DNA of 64,000 bases. Source: Hyphomicrobiales bacterium. Its GTDB lineage: Bacteria; Pseudomonadota; Alphaproteobacteria; Rhizobiales; Rhizobiaceae. The stretch lies in assembly GCA_900471925.1 (NCBI GenBank), contig UCGV01000012.1:124001-188000 (forward strand), in the 5' to 3' direction. Positions 49,196 through 58,381 of this stretch are shown here, piece after piece; the stretch's first letter is position 1; every line of letters starts with the position of its first letter. The translations under genes and the position numbers were made by a program. The notes under the pieces were generated by a model. That model was not told where the DNA came from and made no database searches. It was given only the letters and a program-made list of their open reading frames with translations.

Positions 49196-50026
49196 ATGAA
49201 TTACACAGACTATGTGCGCGATCCCGACAGGGACTGCGCGATCGCGGCGCATCGCGGCATCTGGCGCGATGCTCCTGAAAACAGCCTGCTCGCCGTCGAG
49301 GCGGCGATCCAGGCCGGCGCCGATATTGTCGAAATCGATGTGCGTCGCAGCGCTGATGGCGGCCTCTTCCTGCTGCATGACGAGACGCTGCAGCGCATGG
49401 CAGGCATCGACGAGGCGCCGGAGACGCTGACTTCTGCACAGCTCGCCGTTACCATGCTCAGGAACCGCGACGGCGGTGAGGGCAACGACATGACCGGTGA
49501 GAGACTGCCGAGCCTGCGGCAGGTTTTCGAGCTGACGCGTGATCGCATCTTCCTGCATCTCGATATCAAGGACCGGACAGTCATCCCCGATGTCATTGCC
49601 TGCGCCCGCGACATGGGTGTCGCGGCACAAGTGGATTTCTGGGGCAATCTTCGCACCGCCGAGGATCTGGCCTGGGTGCGCGAAACGGTGAGCCCGCATG
49701 GGGTGTTGTTCATGGCCAAGTCACGGATCGGCGCTAGGCATGCAGAAGCCGAATTGGATCTCCTGTTCCGACTCGCGCCTGCCGTCTGTGAAGTCTGCTT
49801 CGATCGCATCGAGGATATTGCCGCTCTGCACGCCCGCGCCCGCCCGGCAGGGATGGCGCTCTGGGCCAATACGCTCGACTCCGTTGCCTTTGCCGGCTTC
49901 ACCGATACGGCAGCCATGCAGGATCCCGGCGCCATCTGGGGCCGGCTTATCGAAGCCGGCATTTCCCTGATCCAGACCGATGAACCGGTCGCCCTGAAAT
50001 CATATCTCGCCAGCCGTCGCGGCTGA
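49196..50026 (+). CDS. ugpQ: Glycerophosphodiester phosphodiesterase, first copy
   Basis: This 276-residue cytoplasmic GDPD hydrolyses glycerophosphodiesters to glycerol 3-phosphate and an alcohol. The TIM-barrel catalytic set is visible: AHRGIWRDAPENSL (HR ... EN motif), DIVEIDVRRSADG (metal-binding E and D) and LLHDETLQRM (catalytic His). It has no signal peptide, so it acts on imported substrate. It begins 11 bp after the ATPase gene and is followed 17 bp later by a second GDPD with the same N-terminal layout (NYTDYVRDPDRDCAI versus DYKDFIADPNRSCAI). Confidence 0.9.
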   Translation: MNYTDYVRDPDRDCAIAAHRGIWRDAPENSLLAVEAAIQAGADIVEIDVRRSADGGLFLLHDETLQRMAGIDEAPETLTSAQLAVTMLRNRDGGEGNDMTGERLPSLRQVFELTRDRIFLHLDIKDRTVIPDVIACARDMGVAAQVDFWGNLRTAEDLAWVRETVSPHGVLFMAKSRIGARHAEAELDLLFRLAPAVCEVCFDRIEDIAALHARARPAGMALWANTLDSVAFAGFTDTAAMQDPGAIWGRLIEAGISLIQTDEPVALKSYLASRRG

Positions 50027-50043
50027 CACATAAGGACGTAACC

Positions 50044-50901
50044 ATGGACTACAAAGACTTCATCGCCGATCCGAACCGCTCCTGCGCGATCGTTGCCCAT
50101 CGCGGCGCCTGGCATGGTGCGCCGGAAAACAGCCTGGCCTCGATCGAGAAGGCCATTGCCGTCGGCGCCGATATTGTCGAGATCGACGTGCGCAAGAGTG
50201 CGGATGGCGAGCTTTTCCTGATGCATGACGATACGCTCCTGCGCATGGCCGGCATCGATCGTGATGCCGAGACCTTCACGATCGCGGAATTGCAGGCGAT
50301 CGCGCTGCGCGAGGAGAATGGCGGCGAACATCGCGCCGTTACCGACCAGCGCATCCCAACGCTGAAGCAGGTGTTCGAAACCATTCGCGGCCGCATCTTC
50401 GCCGATCTCGATCTCAAGGATCGCGGCCTGTTTTCGGAAGTGGCGGCCTGCGCCCGCGAAATGGGTGTCGCATCCTCCGTCGACCTGAAAACGACCGTGA
50501 TGACCGCTGGGGATATCGACTGGGTGCGTGCCCAGACGATCGAGGGCGTGCCGTTCATGGCGATGGCCTCTTTCACCGCCGGCGACATTCATGAGCGGCT
50601 GGCGCTGCTTGCGGAAATCAAGCCCTTCATGTGCGAACTGCGCTTCGACCGGCTAGAGACGATCGCCAATAACGAGCAGCTTTTCCGGGATGCCAATATG
50701 GCGATCTGGTTCAACTCGCTCGACATGGCGGCCAGCGGTGAATGGACCGATCCGAAGGCGCTCCTCGATCCTGACGCCGTCTGGGGCGTCCTGATGGATG
50801 CCGGTATCAGCACCATTCAGACCGACGAGCCGGAAGCCTTGCGCCGCTATATCGAGGCGCGCAAGGTTTCGCGCCATCAGGCCGAAGCGCTCGCCGGCTG
50901 A
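50044..50901 (+). CDS. Glycerophosphodiester phosphodiesterase, second copy
   Basis: This 285-residue GDPD paralogue has AHRGAWHGAPENSL, DIVEIDVRKSADG and LMHDDTLLRM, plus FADLDLKDRGLFSEVAACAR. All catalytic residues seen in the first copy are kept. The pair clearly arose by duplication but differs substantially in the C-terminal half, suggesting different head-group preference. It is last in the transporter operon and starts after AGGACGTAACC. Confidence 0.9.
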   Translation: MDYKDFIADPNRSCAIVAHRGAWHGAPENSLASIEKAIAVGADIVEIDVRKSADGELFLMHDDTLLRMAGIDRDAETFTIAELQAIALREENGGEHRAVTDQRIPTLKQVFETIRGRIFADLDLKDRGLFSEVAACAREMGVASSVDLKTTVMTAGDIDWVRAQTIEGVPFMAMASFTAGDIHERLALLAEIKPFMCELRFDRLETIANNEQLFRDANMAIWFNSLDMAASGEWTDPKALLDPDAVWGVLMDAGISTIQTDEPEALRRYIEARKVSRHQAEALAG

Positions 50902-50959
50902 GATCTGGTATCGTGCCGGCCGGTCGTCGAAAGGCGTGCCGGCCGGACCATCTGCCCAT

Positions 50960-51358
50960 TCATTTCACTGGCACCACCAGCGGCTCACCCTTCTCGACGA
51001 TATAGGTCGCGAGCTCCGAGGCCATGCCATCGCCGACATTCCTTGCCGAATGGGCAATTCCGGAGGGGATGAACAGCGACTGGCCGGCCTTCAGCGTGAC
51101 AGGCTTCTGGCCATCCAGTTCGTATTCCAGCGCGCCTTCGAGGACATAGGCGATTTCTTCGCCGGGATGGCGGTGCTTCGGCGCAAAAGCGCCGGGTGCG
51201 AAATCGACGCGGACCTGGGCCGCCTCGTGGCCGGGGACATCGATATCGTGCTGGACAAGATCGGTGCGCTTGATCGGCTCCTCGGCATTGGCCTTATTCA
51301 GGTGCATCACGCCTGCGGCAATCAGAGCGCCTGCCGCCATGATCATGATCGTTCTCAT
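50960..51358 (-). CDS. Exported single-domain cupin protein
   Basis: This 132-residue protein has an N-terminal hydrophobic signal (IMIMAAGALIAAGVMHL ... ANA) and one cupin domain. Motif 1 is HRHPGEEIAYVLEG with the metal-binding HxH ... E pattern, and motif 2 is GQSLFIPSGIAHSARN with the second histidine. It should bind a metal in the periplasm; the function is unknown. ATG 51358 is preceded by GGAGG. It converges with the GDPD operon and is divergent from the channel gene. Confidence 0.87.
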   Translation of the reverse strand: MRTIMIMAAGALIAAGVMHLNKANAEEPIKRTDLVQHDIDVPGHEAAQVRVDFAPGAFAPKHRHPGEEIAYVLEGALEYELDGQKPVTLKAGQSLFIPSGIAHSARNVGDGMASELATYIVEKGEPLVVPVK

Positions 51359-51555
51359 CTTTTTATCCTCCGTCTGATGTTTGAGCCCTTGATCGGGCGA
51401 CGGGGGCTATTTGATCAGAGCGATGAATGCGGAATGTTTCGGGAAGGTGCGCTTTTTGTATCGGCGTGTATCGATGAGCACGATGTAGATCACTGCCGCT
51501 GCAAAATGATAGTCTCAGGCAGACGTGATGGCTCGCAGGGAGGGAAGGCGGGAAC

Positions 51556-51936
51556 ATGACGACAAAAATCGGCGTGACGTTTCAATCGAGCAGGCGCATG
51601 AGACGGCTGTTCTTTGCCGCACTCGTCCAGCAGGTTCATCTCCTGTGGCCGATTTTTTCGGGGATCCTGATCATCATGGTCGGCTGCGGCCTCATCATCG
51701 GACGGATCGAAGGCTGGGGCATCGGCGAGAGCCTGTATTTCACCTTCGTCACCGGGCTCACCATCGGCTATGGCGACCTCGCGCCGAAAGGCACCGTGGC
51801 GCGGATGCTGGTCGTGCCGATCGGCCTTTCCGGCATCGTGCTGACAGGCCTTGTCGCCGCCGTCAGCGTGCAGGCGCTTGACATAACGGACCGTGCCCGG
51901 CGCGGGCAGGATGACATTTCGGCCGATCGCTCATAA
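51556..51936 (+). CDS. Two-TM potassium channel-like protein
   Basis: The 126-residue protein has two membrane helices (IFSGILIIMVGCGLIIGRIE and VVPIGLSGIVLTGLVAAVSV) around a pore loop with the K+ selectivity filter TIGYGDLAPKG. It would form a tetrameric pore in the inner membrane. No RCK or cyclic-nucleotide domain is attached, so gating is unclear; the tail is short and hydrophilic. The start follows GGCGGGAAC. Confidence 0.87.
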   Translation: MTTKIGVTFQSSRRMRRLFFAALVQQVHLLWPIFSGILIIMVGCGLIIGRIEGWGIGESLYFTFVTGLTIGYGDLAPKGTVARMLVVPIGLSGIVLTGLVAAVSVQALDITDRARRGQDDISADRS

Positions 51937-51979
51937 CGTCCGCCATCGACTGACATGCTGCCGTTGTTGGAGGTGATGT

Positions 51980-52516
51980 TTGCCCCTTGCCGTTTATATG
52001 GAACTCGATCCGCCAGGGGCGGCGGGCCTTGAGCCTATCATCGCTGAAATCGAGCGGATCGCGCCTGACGCCGCAACCCCGCGCCGCCACAAGGTGGAAC
52101 CGCATATTACGCTTGGCGTCTATGATGGTGTGGATGGCGAGCCGCTTGTCGAGGCGCTCGAGCGGTTCAGCGACGGCCTGAAGCCGCTTGCCGTTACGCT
52201 TTCCAGCCTCGGTCTTTTTCCCGGTCCGGCATCGGTGCTTTTTGCAGCGCCGGTCGTTTCCGCCGAACTGCTCGCCCTGCATCGGGATTTCCACGCAATC
52301 ACCGCTTCCGCGCGGCTGGCATGCTCACCCTATTACCTGCCCGGAAACTGGGTGCCGCATGTCACGCTCGGGGAGCGGCTGAGGCCTGATGAGGCCGGCG
52401 CGGCGACTACAGAGGCGATGGGGCTGTGGCGCCCCTTGACGGTGGAGCTACACCGCATCTGCCTTGTCCGCTTTCATCCGGTAGAAACGTTGTGGCATCG
52501 GCCGCTGCCGGCCTGA
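51980..52516 (+). CDS. 2'-5' RNA ligase / cyclic phosphodiesterase-like (2H) protein
   Basis: This 178-residue protein belongs to the 2H phosphoesterase superfamily, with two HxT motifs: HITLG (His 42) and HVTLG (His 127). Members open cyclic phosphates or ligate RNA ends; the true substrate here is unknown. The start is TTG 51980, directly preceded by the near-consensus site GGAGGTGATG, which an ATG in another frame would not explain. It follows the channel gene by 43 bp. Confidence 0.82.
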   Translation: MPLAVYMELDPPGAAGLEPIIAEIERIAPDAATPRRHKVEPHITLGVYDGVDGEPLVEALERFSDGLKPLAVTLSSLGLFPGPASVLFAAPVVSAELLALHRDFHAITASARLACSPYYLPGNWVPHVTLGERLRPDEAGAATTEAMGLWRPLTVELHRICLVRFHPVETLWHRPLPA

Positions 52517-52547
52517 TGCTCGCTTCCATTCTTACGCGCGCCAGATC

Positions 52548-52709
52548 TTACGCGCGCCAGAACGGGCGGTGGCTCTGCTCGTAGGCGGCTTCACGCGTCA
52601 TGCCGAAATCTCGCAGCGTTTCGTCGGGCAGGGCGTCCAGTTCGCGGGCGAAGATGCGGCGCTCGGTCCAGCGTTCCCGCCACAGGCGGAGCGTATCTGT
52701 CATATGCAT
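52548..52709 (-). CDS. DUF1127 small protein
   Basis: The 53-residue basic protein carries the DUF1127 pattern LRLWRERWTERRIFARELDA, then LPDETLRDFGMTREAAYEQS. In alphaproteobacteria such arginine-rich proteins have been tied to RNA binding and phosphate or carbon metabolism. ATG 52709 (MHMTDTL) is chosen; the frame extends a few codons upstream. It is divergent from the LysR gene. Confidence 0.85.
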   Translation of the reverse strand: MHMTDTLRLWRERWTERRIFARELDALPDETLRDFGMTREAAYEQSHRPFWRA

Positions 52710-52878
52710 GATGAAATTCCCTTTCTCCGTTGGCAAAACTCACCTATCGTTATCGAGGCATTCAGCGGAATTTTTCGCTTGTTTTGCTGATGTGTCACGG
52801 TTTTATGACGTTATTGGATTCTCGAAAAGCGCGTTATCTTGACCTTGTCGGTTAGAAAATCTCACATATAGGAAAGCC

Positions 52879-53769
52879 ATGAGCCGCAACCTTCCGCCTC
52901 TGTCCTACCTGCGCGCCTTCGAGGCGACGGCACGTCTCGGCTCGGTGACACGGGCGGCCGACGAGCTGGGGCGCACGCATGGCGCTGTCTCCAAGCAGCT
53001 GCAGCTTTTGCAGGAGCAGATCGGCCTTCCCGTGTTCGAGAAATCCGGCACCGGTATCAGGCTGAACGAGGATGGGGCGGCCTTCTTCGCCACCGTGTCG
53101 CGCGCCTTCGATCTTCTGGAGGAGCGCTATCAGGAGCTGAAGTCGAGCCGGAACGAGGCGAGCGTGCATCTCTCCTGCAGCGCCACCTTCGCCATGGTGT
53201 GGCTGGTGCCGCGGCTCGCGGAATTCTACAGCCGCCACCCCGATGTGCGCGTGCAGCTTTCCATGTCATCGAGCGTGCGGGACGGCGGCACAAGCCGGGG
53301 GCGGGACGGAGCGGATATCATGCTGAGCTGGGATCGCCTGTCGCGGCCACAGCTGCGGCGCGAGCATATTCCACTCGCCTCCGTCTCCTTCGGCCTGGTC
53401 TCGGCGCCGGATTATCCCTTTGCCGTCGACGGAGACGAGTTCCGCTTCCACACACGCATTTCGCCCGAGAACCTTGGCGAGCAATGGACGAACTGGCAGG
53501 CAGCGACCGGGCACAGGGTCTCGGTGCAATCTGAAATCCATTTCCCGCACATGCATCTCTGCGTCAGTGCCGCCGTGGCCGGCCTCGGGGTGGCGCTGGT
53601 GGAGCGGCGTTTTGCGCTCGCCGAGCTCAGCAGCGGCAAACTGGTGCAGCGTTCGGAATTCCTCACCTATGAGGGCGGATTCATTGCGGTGACGGCGTCC
53701 GGGCGCGCGCTTTCGCCGGCCGCAAGCCACTTCCTCGATTGGCTGCGTGACGCTTTCGCGCGCGAATAG
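52879..53769 (+). CDS. LysR-family transcriptional regulator (GcvA-like)
   Basis: The 296-residue regulator has an N-terminal helix-turn-helix: LSYLRAFEATARLGSVTRAA followed by DELGRTHGAVSKQLQLLQEQ, as in GcvA/AmpR-type LysR proteins. The effector domain has ADIMLSWDRL and CVSAAVAGLGVALVERRFAL. Target genes are unknown; the divergent DUF1127 gene is the nearest candidate. The intergenic region is AT-rich and contains no clear palindrome that I could assign. Confidence 0.92.
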   Translation: MSRNLPPLSYLRAFEATARLGSVTRAADELGRTHGAVSKQLQLLQEQIGLPVFEKSGTGIRLNEDGAAFFATVSRAFDLLEERYQELKSSRNEASVHLSCSATFAMVWLVPRLAEFYSRHPDVRVQLSMSSSVRDGGTSRGRDGADIMLSWDRLSRPQLRREHIPLASVSFGLVSAPDYPFAVDGDEFRFHTRISPENLGEQWTNWQAATGHRVSVQSEIHFPHMHLCVSAAVAGLGVALVERRFALAELSSGKLVQRSEFLTYEGGFIAVTASGRALSPAASHFLDWLRDAFARE

Positions 53770-53775
53770 GTAACG

Positions 53776-54165
53776 TCAGCCGAAAAAGAGGTTTCGTGCG
53801 AACCAGATGCAGAGTGCCGCCGCGATCAGCCATATGGCGATGATGGCGATCAGGCCCGAACGGCTGACGGGACGGCCGGCGCGCTGCGTCGCCATCTCGC
53901 GAAATTCCGCCATCAGCGGCTGCGGAATAAGGCGGATGGCCAATAGGATGCCGAGCGGAACGATCAGGAGATCGTCGAGATAGCCGAGCACCGGCACGAA
54001 ATCGGGGATAAGATCGACAGGCGAAAGCGCATAGGCGGCCACCGCGCCGGCGACGATCTTGGCGACGATAGGCGTGCGGCTGTCGCGCGCCGCAATCCAG
54101 AGCGCCACCACGTCGCGCTTGATGGATCGCGCCCATTGCTTTGCGGCATCAAGCCATTTGCCCAT
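53776..54165 (-). CDS. DUF1232 (YkvA-type) membrane protein
   Basis: The 129-residue protein contains the DUF1232 signature AYALSPVDLIPDFVPVLGYL, followed by DDLLIVPLGILLAIRLIP, and a C-terminal membrane helix LIAIIAIWLIAAALCIWFAR. Function is not known. GGAGTGATC lies before ATG 54165, which excludes the longer upstream frame. It is convergent with the LysR gene, 6 bp apart. Confidence 0.88.
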   Translation of the reverse strand: MGKWLDAAKQWARSIKRDVVALWIAARDSRTPIVAKIVAGAVAAYALSPVDLIPDFVPVLGYLDDLLIVPLGILLAIRLIPQPLMAEFREMATQRAGRPVSRSGLIAIIAIWLIAAALCIWFARNLFFG

Positions 54166-54335
54166 GATCACTCCGTCCGTCTGCCTCGTCGGGCGGATCA
54201 TCACAGACCGAGTTTAAGATTTGCCCCTTTGAGCAGGCAAAGGCCCAGAGCATTTTGTTTCCCTTTTGTTCTTTCTGGCCGTCCATTTATGGTGTATTGC
54301 TGCATCCTATTGATTTTCATGCAAAGGGGATCGCC

Positions 54336-54617
54336 GTGAAGGCAATGTTGTTTTCGATTTTTCTGCTTGCTGCCGGAGATGCGTGGGCATCCTGCGAGCT
54401 GACCACCAACCCGTGCTCGACGGATAGCGCCGGCAATACCTATATTCGAGAGCAGAACCTCGGCGGTGGTTACAACACCTATCGAAACGGGAACCTGTAT
54501 TCACAGACGCATCAGCAACTCGATGGCAGCTATAAGGAAAATTACGCTGCCGGCGGCTATCAGATCTATCACAATGCGCCCGATCGCAGCGATCCGAACA
54601 CCGGGAACGGCCAGTGA
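54336..54617 (+). CDS. Small exported Tyr/Asn/Gly-rich protein
   Basis: This 93-residue precursor has a signal peptide (AMLFSIFLLAAGDAWA) and a mature part with two cysteines (SCELTTNPC). Repeated Y/N/G strands follow (EQNLGGGYNTYRNGNLYSQT, ENYAAGGYQIYHN) that could form a small beta structure. It is probably periplasmic or secreted; no family is recognised. The start is GTG 54336 with AAAGGGGA before it; the frame upstream does not look like protein. Confidence 0.7.
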   Translation: MKAMLFSIFLLAAGDAWASCELTTNPCSTDSAGNTYIREQNLGGGYNTYRNGNLYSQTHQQLDGSYKENYAAGGYQIYHNAPDRSDPNTGNGQ

Positions 54618-54624
54618 CGCTCCT

Positions 54625-54774
54625 CTAGTGGTGCTTGAAATACTGCACCTCGCGCTCGTGCTTCTCAGCCGCTTCACGCGTCTTGAAGGTGCCGAGATTC
54701 TTGCGCTTGTGCGTCTTCGGATCGAGCTTGCGGGAATAGAGGCGGTATTCGCCTGACTTGAGTTTGCGGATCAT
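54625..54774 (-). CDS. Small conserved basic protein, 49 residues
   Basis: This short protein starts MIRKLKSGEYRLYSRKLDPK and ends with EAAEKHEREVQYFKHH. Its layout (beta strands then an amphipathic helix) resembles an AP2-like or integrase arm-type minimal domain, and near-identical small proteins are familiar from rhizobia. It may bind nucleic acid, but this is inference. ATG 54774 follows AAAGGAGGTTCCC, a near-perfect ribosome-binding site, which settles the start. Confidence 0.8.
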   Translation of the reverse strand: MIRKLKSGEYRLYSRKLDPKTHKRKNLGTFKTREAAEKHEREVQYFKHH

Positions 54775-54834
54775 GGGAACCTCCTTTGCCCGGGAAGGAA
54801 ATCCATCCCGGGCCATCCGGTTCCCATCCGCTCG

Positions 54835-55710
54835 TCACGGCCTGGTGACAATGGGCCGGAGCGCGTCGATCAGTTCCGTCGGGCCCTTGCGGATATCGCT
54901 GGCGTTCGGCTCCACGTCGATGAGGCCTTTGCTGTGAACATCGTATAGCTCTGTCAGCAGATCGGCTGTGCTCGCGCTCATCAGCCGGCCGAGGCTTTCG
55001 CGCCATAGGGCCCGGGGCAGGGCTCTGGCGACAATCATGCGCCCTGTGAGCTGGCTGAGCGCCGCCGCCACGTCGCTGGCGCTGTAGCGGCGCGGGCCTT
55101 CGGCATGAACGATCTGCTCACGTGTTTCGATTTCTGGCCGGAGCAGGAGATCGGCGGCAATCCGGCCGACATCCTGTGCCGAGACGTTGGGGACCTGTTT
55201 TTCCACCGGATCATGGAAGCTCGGCAGGATACCGGTCTCGATCGCAACAGGCGCAACACGTCCCCAGCCCTCCATGTGTTCGGCCGAGCGCAGGAAGATC
55301 CTGCGCATGTCCAGCCGGCGGAGGCGCTGTTCGAATTCGTAGAACATGCCCGGCATGCTGAAGCCGTCGCCGAGATGGGCGCCGTAATCGGAAATTGCTA
55401 GTATCAGGGCGGGCCGGGCCTCTTCCAACGCATGGGCGATGCTTTCGATCGAGCGGCGCATGTCGCCCTTGATATCCTCAGCCCGCGGATCGGCCGGCAG
55501 AATGATCTGAACGCTGTCAGCTCCGGCGATCGCCCGGGCAAGCGCCCCGGCATCCTGCAGATCGGCGAGCGCGATATCGCAGCCGATGGCGCTGAGGCGG
55601 TCGGCCTTTGCGGCGTCGCGCAGGATGGCGCGCATGGGCACGCCTGCCTCACGCAGTGCTTTTGCGGTTGAAAAGCCGATCTTGCCGGCGGCTCCGAGGA
55701 TGGCGAACAT
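54835..55710 (-). CDS. NmrA-type NAD(P)-binding protein
   Basis: This 291-residue protein has an atypical-SDR/NmrA Rossmann fold: MFAILGAAGKIGFSTAKALR with the GxxGxxG loop, ILRDAAKADRLSAIGCDIAL, and ADLQDAGALARAIAGADSVQ. It has no SDR catalytic tyrosine motif of the classical form, so it is either an NAD(P)H sensor or an atypical reductase. The start follows AAGGAAA. The AraC-type regulator gene ends 62 bp upstream on the same strand, suggesting joint transcription or regulation. Confidence 0.87.
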   Translation of the reverse strand: MFAILGAAGKIGFSTAKALREAGVPMRAILRDAAKADRLSAIGCDIALADLQDAGALARAIAGADSVQIILPADPRAEDIKGDMRRSIESIAHALEEARPALILAISDYGAHLGDGFSMPGMFYEFEQRLRRLDMRRIFLRSAEHMEGWGRVAPVAIETGILPSFHDPVEKQVPNVSAQDVGRIAADLLLRPEIETREQIVHAEGPRRYSASDVAAALSQLTGRMIVARALPRALWRESLGRLMSASTADLLTELYDVHSKGLIDVEPNASDIRKGPTELIDALRPIVTRP

Positions 55711-55772
55711 GATGTTTTCCTTGCTGTTGACGGGCAAGGACTAGGCGGCGGTCCGAAAACCGTCGCACAGAT

Positions 55773-56657
55773 TCAGGCCGGATTTTGCAGGTTCGGGCGG
55801 AATTCGCCTGCTTCGCGCAAAATTTCGCCGGGGGTCTGGCCGAGGATGCGGCGCATGGTGGTGGCCATGTGGCTCTGGTGGGAGAAGCCGGCGGCAAGCG
55901 CGATCTCGCTTGCCGGCATTCCGGTCGTGGTCATCAGCGCACGGGCATATTCCACGCGGCGGCGGATGACATATTGATGGACGGGAATGCCGGTGCTGTT
56001 GCGAAACAGCACCTTCAGGCGCGTGACGCTGACGCCTGCGACGGCGGCCAGATCCGCAAGACGCAGGGCCTGATCCAGATGGGTCTCGATGAACTCGGTC
56101 AGCAGGCGCAGCTGCCGGGCCGAAAGCTTCTGGCCGCTGCGGTTTTCCGGCTTCGGGCCGTTGCCGCTCGCGGTCTCGATCAGGCGGATGGAAAGCGCAT
56201 TGGTGAGCAGGTCGATATAGAGCGGATCGGAAGGCGTATCCGCCTCCAGATCGGCCTTGATCGCCCGGCAGATCGCGTCGATGCCGGGATCGCGCAGCTG
56301 CAATCTGGGCTGCAATGCGACGCTGCCGGTCTTGCGGCCAAGCTCCGAAGCGACCTGATCGAGCCTGCCGGGATCGAGCTGCAGGCGCAGGATGCGGCAA
56401 TCGGCATCGTCTTCCCAAGTGCCGTCGACACCTGCCGGAATGACATCGATGTCGCCCGGTTTCTGCACCCGGATCATGCGCTTGCCGCCGAGGGTGCAAT
56501 CGGCATTGACGGGTGGGCCGTAGTGTATGCCGAGGCGATGCATGTCACCGCCCGGCACACGGGCAAGGCCGCGCGGGATATGCAGGAATTCGGCGGACAG
56601 GCCGCTCCATGCCCTTCCGGCACTGGTCAACAGGATCTGCGGCGTTGGCGCTGTCAT
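55773..56657 (-). CDS. AraC-family transcriptional regulator
   Basis: This 294-residue regulator has a C-terminal double helix-turn-helix: LADLAAVAGVSVTRLKVLFR, then PVHQYVIRRRVEYARALMTT and EIALAAGFSHQSHMATTMRR, with QTPGEIL. The N-terminal half is a cupin-like sensing domain (GGDMHRLGIHYGPPVNADCT). It probably controls the adjacent NmrA-type gene; the inducer is unknown. No strong ribosome-binding site precedes ATG 56657. Confidence 0.9.
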   Translation of the reverse strand: MTAPTPQILLTSAGRAWSGLSAEFLHIPRGLARVPGGDMHRLGIHYGPPVNADCTLGGKRMIRVQKPGDIDVIPAGVDGTWEDDADCRILRLQLDPGRLDQVASELGRKTGSVALQPRLQLRDPGIDAICRAIKADLEADTPSDPLYIDLLTNALSIRLIETASGNGPKPENRSGQKLSARQLRLLTEFIETHLDQALRLADLAAVAGVSVTRLKVLFRNSTGIPVHQYVIRRRVEYARALMTTTGMPASEIALAAGFSHQSHMATTMRRILGQTPGEILREAGEFRPNLQNPA

Positions 56658-56740
56658 GATCGGATACGACCCGGCTTCTCACTCGATTGCCGGAATCCTA
56701 CGTGTCCGGGGCCGGCTTGCCAACTCGCTTTGATGCCGCG

Positions 56741-58294
56741 TCAGATGACGGCCTCGATCAAGAACGGCCCACGACGCCTGAGCGCGCTCTGGAAGAGATC
56801 GGCAAACTGCTCGCAGCTATAGGCTCCTGCGGCATCCACGCCCATGCCCTTGGCGACCGAGACCCAATCCCAGGCAGGGTGGTCGAGATCCATCATGCGC
56901 CTCGCATTCTCGCCGATGCCATTGGCGCCGACCCTACGCATCTCGCCATGCAGCACGGCATAGGCGCGGTTGGCAAAGATCACCGTCACCACGTCGAGAT
57001 TTTCGCGCGCCTGCGTCCACAGGCCCTGAACCGTATACATGCCGCTGCCATCGGCCTGCAGGTTGATGACCTTGCGATCCGGACAGGCAATCGCCGCGCC
57101 GGTGGCAAGAGGAATGCCGCAGCCGATCGAGCCGCCCGTGTTCATCAGGTAATCGTGCGGGGCCGAGCCCGAGGAAAGCTCAAAGAGGCGACGGGCGGAG
57201 GTCACGCCCTCGTCGCAGATGATGGCATTGTCGGGCAGGGCCGACGCCACCATCACGGCAATCGCATCCTCGGTCAGATGGCCGAAGGGAACGATGGAAT
57301 CCCCTGATGGTGTCGGGCGCGACAGGGGCTGATGCGGCCGGACGCCAAGTTCGTCACGCAGCGCTTCCAGCGCGCCTTTCAGATCCTCGCCGTGGCTTGC
57401 AAGGGTCAGAACCTTGCAGCCCTTGCGCACCAACCGCCCCGGCTTGCCCGGATAGGCGAAGAAGGCAACGGGTTCGGGCGCGCCCGCCAGCACCAGCACG
57501 TCGATATCGGCCAGCAGTTCGAGGGCGGAATCGATCGCATAGGGAATGCGGGTCGCGGAGACGCGGCCGCCGCCACGCTCCATCCTCGCAAGCTGCATCT
57601 CGCCGAGCAGGCGAACATCGTGCGCCGCGGCAATGGCGCCTGCAACTTCGAGGCAATCGGCACGCGCCGCCCGGCCGGCAAGGAGAATGCCGACTTCGCC
57701 GGGCGTATCGCGGATGGCATGGGCGACCTCGCGCACCGTGTCCATGTTGACGGCGGCCAGTGCCGGATGGGAGAGCCTCTCTGGTGGCTCGGCTGAAACA
57801 TCGCCCCAGGCGGCATCCGCCGGCAAAATGAGCGTTACGACACCAGGCGGTGACATGGCGGCGCGATAGGCGGCCTCGGTGGCGCCGGCAATGTCCTCGG
57901 CGCTGCGGATGCGATGCACCCATTTCGACATGGGTGCTGCCAGGCTCTCGATATCCGATGTCAGCGGCGCATCGAGCGAAAGGTGATAGGAGGCGTGGTC
58001 GCCGACGATATTGATCATCGGAATCCGGGCGCGGCGGGCATTGTGAAGATTTGCGAGCCCATTGGCGAGGCCCGGCCCGGTATGCAGAAGTGTGGCCGCC
58101 GGGCGATCGGTCATGCGCGCGTAGCCATCCGCCGCACCCGTCACCACGCCCTCGGAGAGGCCGAGAATACAGCGCATTTCCGGCTTGCGGTCGAGCGCCG
58201 CAACGAAATGCATTTCCGATGTACCGGGATTGGCAAAGCAAACTCTGACATCATTTGCCAGAAGCGTATCACACAGGCTGTCCGCACCGTTCAT
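56741..58294 (-). CDS. Thiamine-diphosphate enzyme, acetolactate-synthase/benzoylformate-decarboxylase-like
   Basis: The 517-residue protein has the three domains of TPP enzymes: an N-terminal Pyr domain with the catalytic glutamate in LGLSEGVVTGAADGYARMTD, a central domain, and a PP domain with the metal/TPP motif LQADGSGMYTVQGLWTQARE ... FAN. It lacks IlvB-specific context (no ilvH or ilvC nearby) and so is probably a decarboxylase or ligase on another 2-oxo acid. ATG 58294 is preceded by GGGAGGAA. It lies on the same strand as, and 83 bp upstream of, the AraC gene. Confidence 0.85.
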   Translation of the reverse strand: MNGADSLCDTLLANDVRVCFANPGTSEMHFVAALDRKPEMRCILGLSEGVVTGAADGYARMTDRPAATLLHTGPGLANGLANLHNARRARIPMINIVGDHASYHLSLDAPLTSDIESLAAPMSKWVHRIRSAEDIAGATEAAYRAAMSPPGVVTLILPADAAWGDVSAEPPERLSHPALAAVNMDTVREVAHAIRDTPGEVGILLAGRAARADCLEVAGAIAAAHDVRLLGEMQLARMERGGGRVSATRIPYAIDSALELLADIDVLVLAGAPEPVAFFAYPGKPGRLVRKGCKVLTLASHGEDLKGALEALRDELGVRPHQPLSRPTPSGDSIVPFGHLTEDAIAVMVASALPDNAIICDEGVTSARRLFELSSGSAPHDYLMNTGGSIGCGIPLATGAAIACPDRKVINLQADGSGMYTVQGLWTQARENLDVVTVIFANRAYAVLHGEMRRVGANGIGENARRMMDLDHPAWDWVSVAKGMGVDAAGAYSCEQFADLFQSALRRRGPFLIEAVI

Positions 58295-58381
58295 GGCAGT
58301 TCCTCCCGCATGCCATAGCCTCGCACGAGAAGTACTTAAGCACAACCTTGAATAAGGTCGCAGTGGCGCGGAATCCGGCCT

